NCBI GenBank assembly: GCA_945859605.1
Contig: OX243824.1
Location: 23,791,221 to 23,855,220, forward strand
From: Lumbricus rubellus
Lineage: Eukaryota > Annelida > Clitellata > Crassiclitellata > Lumbricidae
Length of the DNA stretch: 64,000 nt
Direction of reading: 5' to 3'
Position 1 is the stretch's first letter. Each line of letters begins with the position of its first letter. Below the pieces are notes generated by a model that did no database searches, had not been told where the DNA came from, and saw only the letters and a program-made list of their open reading frames with translations. This document shows, piece after piece, positions 54,746 to 64,000 of this stretch. A program made the translations under genes and the position numbers.

Positions 54746-54839
54746 AGTTTGATTGTATCCGCGTCCTAATCGGACAGCTACCCGCGAGCTTCAGTGGCTG
54801 GTCACAGGATAAGAAGACTCGATCATCAATGCTCGGATG

Positions 54840-56140
54840 AGGAAGCAAAGGGAAGCTGCCTGCGAGGTCACCGCCGGGACAAGTGGCTCAAAGACGCAGG
54901 AGCGAAATAAGGTGAAGACAACGATGGCCAATCAGTTACTTCAAACCTCGCTTTTGATTCTGGGGAAGGATGATGATGATGAGGATAAGGAGGAGGAGGA
55001 AGAGGATGACGGGGAAAAGAAAGAGGAGGTGACCGCCTTTGGGTCCAGCGGCTGGTGACAGAGAGCGGCAAAACAAAGATGCAAGTCATTTGGTTTAATT
55101 CGGCTTTCTCATGAGCATCAATTGCTATATTATCATCATCGTCTTCTCGGCCATCTGTATTTCTCAGCTCGTTAAGCAACTCATCGAGATTTGTGGCCTG
55201 AATATATATAGTTATATATATATATATATATATGCACACGCTGCAAGCCACTTCCTCTCACTGCTGCTTATTAGGACTGACTTCCGCCTTGTCAAGTGAT
55301 ATTGCCAATCTGTTCTGCAAACTAAATTATAATCAAAGCGGCGAATTCTTGTGCTGGATCTACGCATTGTAATCAGCATTCATAATCGTAAGCCAAGAGC
55401 TCCTATAAAGCGTTGCTTGAAAGCCTAACTTGATCACGAAATCTATTTTACTATTGCAATCGCAATCGTAATCATGAAGTTATATAGCGCCACTTCAAGA
55501 GAATCTCCTCAGAGGCGCTCCCAATCTGACAGCACCAAACCACAATCAAAGAGAATGGTTTTCAAACGCTTGCGGACAGGAGACAAAGAAAGACTAAGAA
55601 GTTCGTTACGAAAACTCAAGACCGTAGCCAGGATTTTATTTCGAACGGGGTGTTTTTTCGGGCGCCGCAAATTTGTTTCTTCGGCCCCAAAAGTTGATGA
55701 CCTTTTTTAGTCGTCCGGTTGAAATCTCTGAAAACCATACTATTTTCCGGCAAAAAAGTTGATGACCTTTTTTTGGTCATTCGATCGAAGTTTCGTTCCT
55801 TTATTTTCGGAAGCGGTTTCGTGTATTTATCTAATGGTTTTTACATCATGTGCTAGTAAATGCATTATATAGTTTTACATTTTTCATTTCGTGGGGTGTT
55901 CAAACACCCAAAACACCCGTTAGCTACGGCCTTGCGGAAACTGCTAGGCAATTTATTCCAGAGAGGTGAACCAACCATAGCGATGCTTTAGTGTAGTACT
56001 ATGGACAGTCGAGTCATAGGCACAGCCTTGAGTGGCAGAGCGAAGAAATCTATAAACGTGAAACGGAGAGCACTGGCACACAAATCTTCCTATAATAAGG
56101 TAAATCTTAAACCACGTGCACGTATACATATCATCGTGAA
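54840..56140. other. Mostly unassigned sequence; TA run and a weak exon candidate
   Basis: Contains a GAGGAGGA patch (54970-55030), a TATATA run (55203-55233) and a minus-strand open stretch (55085-55197) discussed as a finding. Nothing else recognised. Confidence 0.4.
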
Positions 56141-56414
56141 TCAGTAGGCTCCATGCATTACCGACGATGCACAGGCCTAACTAACCTATTACTATTACTA
56201 TTGCTATTACTATTACTGTTAGGCCTACTATTACTACTACTACTATTACTGTTTGGAGCAGCTCTTAAATTCATACCTGTTTCTCATTATCGTTCCCTCA
56301 CAAGGATTATGCATGCGTATCACATACAGTTACAACTGCGCTTTGTGGAAAATTATCCATCTTGAAATTCAAGGCGATAAAGACATTTTTGTCCTCACGG
56401 TCGCTCCAAAATGA

Positions 56415-56490
56415 CATAATGACAGCCTGATTGGATGACAGAATAGTCAGCCTGATTGGATGACATAATGACAGCCTGATTGGATGACGG
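56415..56490. repeat. Tandem GACAGCCTGATTGGATGACA, ~24 bp x 3
   Basis: Three copies of CAGCCTGATTGGATGAC separated by short AT-rich spacers. Confidence 0.85.
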
Positions 56491-56840
56491 CGTGGTGCTC
56501 TGTATGGCATGCTGGCAAACTCAGATATGCCAATCATCGTCGAGTACGTGCATTCTGCTATTTGGATTGTGCAAGCAAAAGTTGTCACACGCGAAGAATC
56601 TCTCAGGAATTGGTTTGATTTTATAGTAAAACTGGATCGTACTTTTTTACTCTGTCTTACGGTCAAGATAGTTCAGCTCTATTTTAGTTTTTTAAATATT
56701 TCTATAGGACAGGCATAAGCTAAAGTAAGGTAAGATGGAAGTAACTGGTAGTTAGTTAGTTGAATCTCAAAGTTCTGTCTTATTTCGGAATCTGTTGAAT
56801 TGGTGGGCTACAGACATTTACAACTGACGTAATAATAATT

Positions 56841-57449
56841 TTCAATGCTAGGTAATTCGAGCAATGGACGGCTTTTGGTTGATTTTTGAAGCTTGGCGGG
56901 ACTTTTAAAGCGCCACCACAAATTCGTGATTACTGGGACTGGATACCCAAACTCACACTGTTTTTGATGAGCAGCTCAAACATTTTGTGGCCGCGCAAAG
57001 TCTGCCTTGAATAAGATGGAGAATGCTGCAATCCTGACTGATTTTAATGCTTGGTAATTCGAGCAATGGACGGTTTTTGAGTGATTTTGGATGCCTGGCG
57101 TGACTTTTAAAGCGCCGCCACAAAATCCTGATTACTGGAACTGGATACCCAAACGCACACTGTTTTTGATGAGCAGCTCAAAAATTTTGTGGCCTCGCAA
57201 ATTCTGCCTTGAATAGGATCGAGAATGCTGCAATTCTGACTGATTTCAACGCTATATGTAATTCGTACCATGGACGGCTTTTGGTTGATTTTTGAAGCTT
57301 GACGTGACTTTTAAGGCGCTGCCACAAATTCGTGATTACTGAGACTGGATATCCAAGAGCACACTGTTTTTGAGGAGCAGCTCAGAAATTTTGTGGCCGC
57401 GCAAAGTTGGCCTTGAATAAGATGGAGAATGCTGCAATCCTGACTGATT
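56841..57449. repeat. Tandem repeat of a ~202-bp unit, three copies
   Basis: The phrase GTAATTCGAGCAATGGACGG recurs at about 56852, 57054 and 57258 (the last slightly changed). Each unit continues with TTTTAAAGCGCC, CACACTGTTTTTGA and GAGAATGCTGCAAT. The array ends near 57449. Units differ by several percent. No coding motif. Confidence 0.92.
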
Positions 57450-57643
57450 AAAAATTTTTCATAGCGTAGATTATCCGTGACCGAGCTAAACTGCCATGTA
57501 TTTTCACGGGTGTAGCCTAAATATCAGTGAATCATGTCCCAAATCTGCCCTCATTGACCAAACGCGTACTAAAAAATTCAATAAGCCGTGAAGTGTGAAA
57601 GGTATATTTAAAATTAATTAATCCCAATTTGTCGCGATCGCAG

Positions 57644-57838
57644 CAGGACTTTTCTAACGTGCAGTTGTACACAAAATGGATTTGTGCAGCTATAGAAGCA
57701 CTTATGTAGGGACCCTCAGTTAAAACTAGTAACAAAAAAGTTATTGCCCTCAGATTGGAAGTAATTTTCCAGGGATGATGGGAAAGGAAAGGAAAGAAAA
57801 AGCTGTGCAGTTCTAAAAATTTCTTAGAAACAGCACTG
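57644..57838 (-). mobile_element. Family-A hAT MITE, 195 bp, perfect 8-bp TSD
   Basis: Starts CAGGACTTTTCTAACG and ends AGAAACAGCACTG. Perfect flanking repeats GATCGCAG (57636-57643 and 57839-57846). This is the clearest copy for family boundaries. Confidence 0.92.
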
Positions 57839-58129
57839 GATCGCAGCCAAAATATTAATCCAGTAACTCGGAGAGTTTACATTTTGACGTGTAGTCTTTA
57901 TAGTTAAATGTAGTTTGACTTATAATTGTATTACCCTCTATCTTTCAGCATAGTGTAACTTGCAAATGCATTACATTTTATCTATAATAATATTAGTTGC
58001 AAGTTTCTGGCCATGGTGTCGCCATTTCAATAGTCCGTGCATCATAGGTTATAGCCTGCGTCTGTCTTGAGGAGCTGCTGGCTATTCAGACAACCGAGTG
58101 CGTTTTTTCGTGTTGAAAGCAGTGGCTGT

Positions 58130-58309
58130 CAGAGGCCTGCTTTTTAAAAGAATTTTTAGAACTGCACAACCCCTTCTTTCCTTGTCCATCCTCCATGGTA
58201 AATTACTTCCAATCGGAGGACAATAACCTTTTTGCTAGTTTTAACTGTACAGAAGTGCTTCTATACAACTGCACAAATCCATTCAGAACTGCACGTTACA
58301 AAAGCCCTG
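58130..58309 (+). mobile_element. Family-A hAT MITE
   Basis: Starts near CAGAGGCCTGCTTTTTAAAAG and ends ACAAAAGCCCTG. It lies about 290 bp from the copy at 57644, in the opposite orientation. The flanks share only GTGG. Confidence 0.82.
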
Positions 58310-58420
58310 GTGGATAAGGCAGGTGCCCAAAGTCTGGGTAAATGTCTCCCAATGGGACATTTGAGCAACTCAACTCTCTTCCTCTTCAAATCGCGATATC
58401 TCATGGCTAATCGGCAATAA

Positions 58421-58432
58421 TGTGTGTGTGTA

Positions 58433-58493
<61 letters not shown>
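58421..58493. repeat. (GT)n dinucleotide repeat
   Basis: GT run interrupted by ATGTATGT near its start. Confidence 0.95.
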
Positions 58494-58494
<1 letters not shown>

Positions 58495-58604
58495 TGTGCT
58501 CCTCTGCGTTTCACACTCATCGCTGTATCTGTCTTCCGCACAATTGATATTTTCCACTTCTGTTTAGTATAGGTCAGTTTGTCTGAGAAGTTCTTTAAGT
58601 GTAG

Positions 58605-58835
58605 GCTACGTGTCTGTCTGTCTCTGCCTCTGTCTCTGTCTGTCTCTGCCTCTGTCCCTGTCTGTCTCTCTGTCTCTATGTCTCTCTGTTTTTGTCTCTG
58701 TCTCTCTGTCTTTCTCTGTCTCTCTTTCTGTATCTCTGTCTCTCTGTCTCTGTCTGTCTGTCTCTCTCTCTCTCATTCACACACACGCACGTGCGCGCAC
58801 ATAAACACACACACACACACACACACACACTATCT
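58605..58835. repeat. (TCTG/TCTC)n and (AC)n
   Basis: TCTGTCTC-type repeat ending in an ACACAC run at 58803-58830. Thinner CTCTCTCA repeats continue to 59070. Confidence 0.93.
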
Positions 58836-59429
58836 TTCAGTCTCTCTATTACTCTCTTACCCACTCATAACGCTCACTCTCTCACCTCACAAATTTCTCT
58901 CAACAAAAGTCTCTCACTTAGTCTCTCACACATAACTCTATCTAACTCATTCACTCTCTTGGCCCCTCTTTCTCTCACACACAATTTCTTCACGCTTGTC
59001 TCTCTCTATCTCTGTCGCTGTTTCTCTGTTTGTCTGCCTGTCTGTCTCTCTTTCTCTCACTTTCTCTGTTCCTCGTCTTTTCCAGCCACTACCCTTTGCT
59101 TGAGTCCAAAACCCATCCATCCACCCAACGGCAGAAAACTTGTCATCGACCGAGTCCAGCGGCGGAACAACGGAAGTGGCGGATGTCAGGCTCGAGTCCC
59201 AAACGGCTGACAACGCGTCCGGAACACGGAGACTTTGCAACGCGAAGGATTATTTATCATTTAAAAGAGAGTTGCCGTCGTCGAATGCATTGAGAGGGAA
59301 AATAGATTTAAGAGTGGCTGATGGGTGAATGAATGAAACGGGAAAGGGAATGAAGGCAGGTCCCTGGTTTCTGGTCTCTGTAGTTCGATGATTCACAGCG
59401 GACTGAATGTACGCAGAAATGAACGATGC

Positions 59430-59665
59430 AAATGAATAGAGAAATGAATGAATGAATGAATGGATGGATGAATGAATGAATGAATGAGTGAATGAGTGAA
59501 TGAATGAATGATTGATTGAATGAATGAATGGATGAACGATCTAGCGAATAAATGAGTGAATAAATGAGTGAATGAATGAGTGAATGAATGAATGAATGAG
59601 CGAACGAATGATTGAATGAATTAATGAATGAATGATTGAATGAATTAATGAATGAATGAATGAAC
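59430..59665. repeat. (GAAT)n tetranucleotide satellite
   Basis: GAATGAAT with GAGTGAAT, GATTGAAT and GGATGAAC variants. Confidence 0.95.
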
Positions 59666-59744
59666 GATGTAGGACAGCATGTCAGTTGAATGGCGAAAAC
59701 TGCATAAAATCTTAAATGAATAATTTTTCTACAGAATTATAGAA

Positions 59745-59990
59745 ATTAAGAAATATGAGTGTGACGAAGGCAGGAAAGGACTGAGAAATAACAGAAGAGG
59801 CAGGGACGAGGAAAAGGTGGAGAAAATGACGAGGAAGTTATGACTAAGAAAATAAAAAAAGTGGGAATGGAGGAAAGCAGAAGGAAGCATATCGATGAAA
59901 GATTAAGGAAGCAAGGAACAGAGCGATGAAGTATGGAGGAAAAGATGAAAATGAAGACAATAGAACAGGAAGAAAAACCAGTAACGAATA
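59745..59990. repeat. Purine-rich low-complexity sequence
   Basis: GGAAAGGA, GAGGAAG and GAAGGAAGC mixtures without strict period. Confidence 0.6.
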
Positions 59991-60618
59991 CATACATAAA
60001 ATAACATATATAATATTATATATATATATATAGTTATATACACTGTACATACAGTGAGACACATGGGTATGAACACAGACAAAGGCAGACAGATAGACGA
60101 ACGGACAGACGGGTCTATACACGCATCCCTGCATAATAATGAGAAACAGATACATGCATTGCAGCATGGTATTAGACGGTCAAAGTCGAAAACAGCTCGT
60201 GCATAGCATTCGATATACATGTATTCCACTCATACAGCAGCTGTAGATGCCAGTTGACTTCATCTTTTCCATTTCTCTGCCTGACTGTCTGTGTGTGTGT
60301 CTCTTATGTATGTCTGCCTGTCTGTGTACATCTCTCTGCTGTCTGTCAGCCTGTCTGTGCGTGCGTCTGTGTCTGATCCATGACCTACGGGACTTTGAAT
60401 GACGGACGGTCCAAGCAATTCGAAGGGCAAAACCAGAAGAAGTTGCTGGTATATACAGCCCTATACAGCCTCCTGGAAAATGTTCTTTTGTATTCATGTA
60501 ACGCTGCTTATCAATGTACGAAAAAAGATTCAGATTCTGATCCTGGTTGATTGTTCGTTCGGACGATCGGAAAAGTCCCACGCCAGTGTGCACCCGCAAG
60601 TGCAAACTAATTCTGCCA

Positions 60619-60800
60619 CAGGGCTTGTTTTTTCCTACACAAAATGTGCAATTATAAATGGATTTGTGCAGTTGTATAGAAGTGCTTCTGAGCAGCAAAA
60701 AATAATTTTTTAAAGGCTACTGTCCTCCGATTGGGAGTGATTCACCATGGAGGATGGGAAGGGAAAGAAAGGGTCGTACAATGTACAATTCTAAAATTCA
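60619..60800 (-). mobile_element. Family-A MITE, right end lost
   Basis: Starts CAGGGCTTGTTTTTTCC and contains ACAAAATGTGCAATTATAAATGG and CACCATGGAGGATGGGAA. It ends in AATTCTAAAATTCATTG without the usual terminus. Confidence 0.8.
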
Positions 60801-61190
60801 TTGATCTGCTACAATGAGAAAACGAAGACTCGAAGTGCAAAATGTTTGAACACTTATACAGGGTGTTTTTTTAGAAGATATACAGTAGTGCAAATGTACT
60901 GCAGTGTACATAAAAAAACGTATTGGTAACTGCTTAGCTGTGCGCTGCAGAGGCACACAAATCTCACGATACTCCGTGTGATTTACCAGTTTACCTGCAG
61001 CGCTGGTTGAAGCGGGATTGAGTAGAGTAATGCGTGTGGCCACCACATGTCAAATGAACTGCATTGTTGGAGCGCATTTACCACGGTACAATGAAACTCT
61101 TTACCGAGCTTTGCGGACCATCCATCACTACTAGGCGACTGCTAAAGTCTACGCCGGTGTCGCGCGACAGAGTCTCCTTCTAAAAGTCTC
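60801..61190. other. Unassigned sequence
   Basis: Contains ACAGGGTGTTTTTTTAGAAG at 60858, a string resembling some transposon termini, but no partner end was found. Confidence 0.35.
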
Positions 61191-61545
61191 GCCTGGAGAC
61201 TTTATTTCGAAACAGATTCTCCCCCCGGCGGGTCCGTTCTATAAAAAATTCATTTTCCGGAGACTAGCCTATATTCTGAAATAAAGTCTCCGGGGGGGGG
61301 GAGAGAATATTTTTTCCGCTTACAAAACAAAGTCTCCCCCGTTGAGAGTGAAATCGGCTACAGTCGCATAAAATTTATAAATGAGCTTACCAAACCGTTA
61401 GTAAACGTTGCTAAATTATTTAGCCCGAACATAATATAATATACTTTCACATAAAAAAACCTCTTCCAATACGGATTTTAAAGCCAGAGGGAGACTCTGT
61501 TTGGGGGGGAGACTTTGCATCGGGAGGGAGACATTATATCGTGAC
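61190..61545. repeat. Inverted and direct GAGACTTT repeats
   Basis: GGAGACTTTATTTC (61194) faces GAAATAAAGTCTCC (61278). Further GTCTCCCCC (61333) and GGGAGACTTTGC, GGGAGGGAGAC (61509-61530) motifs follow. It looks like a compound foldback or nested MITE; boundaries and target duplication were not resolved. Confidence 0.5.
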
Positions 61546-61959
61546 ACCGTCAACAGACTGTCCGCACGAGGTCCCATCTGGTGCAGGGAGCGGAAACCCT
61601 GCAACACCTGCAGCTACATGTATATACTGGAATGTTTATTTGCGTCGAGACAAGCTCTCGGTCTATTATAGCTGCACACCTGCGCTAGTGTATCTGACCC
61701 GTTTTAGAGACCACAGGTTTTTTGTTTCGTATAGACTTCAAAATGATTTGTTGGTAGATGGTCTAGTTTAGCGGATCGTGAATGACGTGAGAAGATGTTG
61801 GGGATATTTATAATTAATTCACAGACAATGAAGCTGAGTAAAAGAGGCAGTTAATGCCAGTTGCTACGGCTACCAGGGGTCACTCCGCTCTGTTCCTTAA
61901 GAACCTAAAAGCTGTTTTATTTAGCCGTGGTTGGGCCGGTAGCGATTCTGAGTAGCCTA

Positions 61960-61998
61960 CCTTGAAGAGGCGCTATATAAATTTCTGAAATAAATAAA
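61960..61998 (+). mobile_element. SINE-tail fragment
   Basis: CCTTGAAGAGGCGCTATATAAATTTCTGAAATAAATAAAA resembles the tails at 25248 and 35455. Confidence 0.45.
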
Positions 61999-62248
61999 AT
62001 TAATGGCTACCAGACACTTTGGAATGTGTCGACAATGTGAATTATTGGAAGCTGCTGTGTAGCATTGTCATAGCCATCTCGTAAAAAACAATGCATCGAT
62101 AATAATTATTATTATAAATCGATTGTAGATCGATGATAAGATTGGATTGCTATCTGCTGATATATTGAGTTAGACTGAGACATCTGGAAAATATATCTTC
62201 AGATCTCATGCGACCTTTTCAGCGATGACTTGTCGCGACTCGCGAGGA

Positions 62249-62460
<212 letters not shown>

Positions 62461-62519
62461 ATGAATGTCTGCTTAATGTTCATGCGACAGTCCCTATCCT
62501 CGTGATTCCTTCTCCACAA

Positions 62520-62985
62520 TATCGATCTGTCTCTACATCTGCATCTTTCTCTCTGTCTATCTGTCTTTCTCTTTGTCTCTCTTTGTCTTAGTATCTATCT
62601 CTCTCTGACTATCTGAGTCCCTCTCTTCCTGAATTTCTCTCCTCTCTGTCTCCCTGCCGCCTCTCTTTCTTTCCGCCCCTTCTGTCCCTGTCTATGTCTA
62701 TTGTTTATGAGATCCCCCTTTCACCGTCTCTCTCGTCTCCGTATATCTGTCTCTGTCTCCTTGTCTCTGGCTCTATCTGTGTATTTATCGCTGTCTGTCT
62801 GTCTTTATTTCTATCTCTCTCTCTCTCTATCTCTCCCACACCCTCTCCGTCTCTGTCTGTCTGTCTCCGTATCTCCGTTTCTGTCTCTATCTCTGTCACT
62901 ATCTCGTTCTGTATGTATCTATGTCTGTGTCTCTTATCGTCTCCTTGTCTCTCTCTCTATCTCCATCACAAACACAGTCCCTCTC
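62520..62985. repeat. (TCTCTG)n pyrimidine-rich minisatellite
   Basis: TCTGTCTC, CTCTCTAT and CCGTCTCT variants. Leu/Ser/Cys frames are artefacts. Confidence 0.9.
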
Positions 62986-63339
62986 TTCATGATTTTGTGC
63001 CAACCTGACAAGCGGGACCCACAGCAACAGCAACATCTGAAATGTTTATCTGACCCAGATGCATGCACTATCGAATGCACGACGTCAGATTTTATGGTCA
63101 AGTTTTGCAGACGAAGCAGAGGAGAAAGACTATTCAGAGGAAACGTCAGACGGTTTTAATGCCCGCATTGGATACAACGAAACATGAGTGGGCGACCACG
63201 TTATACACGAGGCTCCACCTGACCATATTGGTCCTGTGCATGCAAGAACCTATATATGCGACAGTGAATCGGGTATTGGTTCGTCAACGGTAGCAATGAA
63301 CACAAGGAAGCTGAAGTTAAAAACCTATAGGAGGGTTAG

Positions 63340-63845
63340 AGAAGAAAGGAGAAAGGAAGAGTAGGAGAGGAAGAAGGAAGAAAAGAAGGAGAAGAAGGAT
63401 GAGGAGGAGAATTAAGAGGAGGAGGAGCAGAAGTAGGAGAAGAAGAAGAAGAAGTGGAAGGAGAAGAAGGAGGAGGAGAAGAAGGGAGGAGAAGGATGAG
63501 AATGAGGAGAAGAAGGAAGAGTAAGAAGAAGAGGAAGAAGAAGAGAAAGAGGAAGAGTAGGAGGACGACGAGGAGGAGGAGGAGAAGAAAGAATGGGAGA
63601 AGGAGAGAAAGAGAAGGAGGATGAAGAAGGAGAATTAAAAATAAGAAGAAGGCAGAGGAAGGGAGGAGGAGAAAAAAGGCAGGAGGAAGATGAAGAGAAG
63701 GAGGAAGAGGAGGAGGTGGAAGAAGATGAGCAATAAAATAATAGAAGTAAAAAGAAGGAAATGGAGAAAGGTGTGGAGAATTTAAGACGCAAGTCGACGA
63801 AGAAGACGAAGAAGAAGAAGAAGAAGAAGAAGACGAAGAAAGCCG
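63340..63845. repeat. GAAGAAG/GAGGAG polypurine tract
   Basis: About 500 bp of almost pure purine on the plus strand, ending in (GAA)n. Confidence 0.93.
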
Positions 63846-64000
63846 ATTCGAGAAGAAGCCATAAAAAGATTTAAATGTATTTAAATGAAATACGGTTGAG
63901 CTTTGTTTACGCATGCGCATTCGATCTCCAACGAAATGAATTGAACGTCTGCATCCAAAGATTTTCCGTCCATCGTCTAACATTACTCGGATCAAAGACG

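Overview
The window looks like a repeat-rich stretch of an invertebrate animal genome. It has spliced alpha-neurexin exons, tRNA-derived SINEs, many hAT-type MITEs, a CR1/L2-like LINE, a Polinton (Maverick) and dozens of micro- and minisatellites. The palindrome TAGGCCTA is strongly over-represented, and I associate that with echinoderm and other marine deuterostome genomes. The species assignment is inference only.

1-26 kb: seven minus-strand exons of one alpha-neurexin gene, read from high to low coordinates. They cover the end of LNS4 and the start of LNS5 (25596-25939), the LNS5 core (23876-24211), the LNS5 C-terminus (23057-23186), EGF-C (10637-10756), and LNS6 in three exons (10088-10266, 6940-7111, 1597-1698). 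Every exon has AG/GT borders and the phases join without a break. The introns carry nearly everything else: a 1.8-kb CATA satellite with a 436-bp higher-order unit, several MITEs, a 1-kb inverted-repeat element carrying a RING-finger ORF (14.2-15.2 kb), and a LINE with two open ORFs (17.6-22.9 kb).

26-36.6 kb: no host exon recognised. The stretch holds SINE and MITE copies, a Helitron-like element and simple repeats.

36.6-46.2 kb: the most striking object, a 9,580-bp palindromic Polinton flanked by a perfect 6-bp target duplication (TCCGCT). Two 4,270-bp arms are inverted copies of one element end. Each carries a protein-primed PolB 3' part, an adenain-like protease and two fibre-like genes. 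They flank a 1,040-bp unique spacer that holds the PolB exonuclease region once. Integrase, ATPase and capsid genes are absent. The target duplication shows that the palindrome inserted as a unit, so it resembles a defective symmetric genome mobilised in trans.

46.2-64 kb: mostly simple repeats, interspersed with MITEs, a decayed LINE fragment and a 202-bp tandem repeat. I recognise no confident host gene here.
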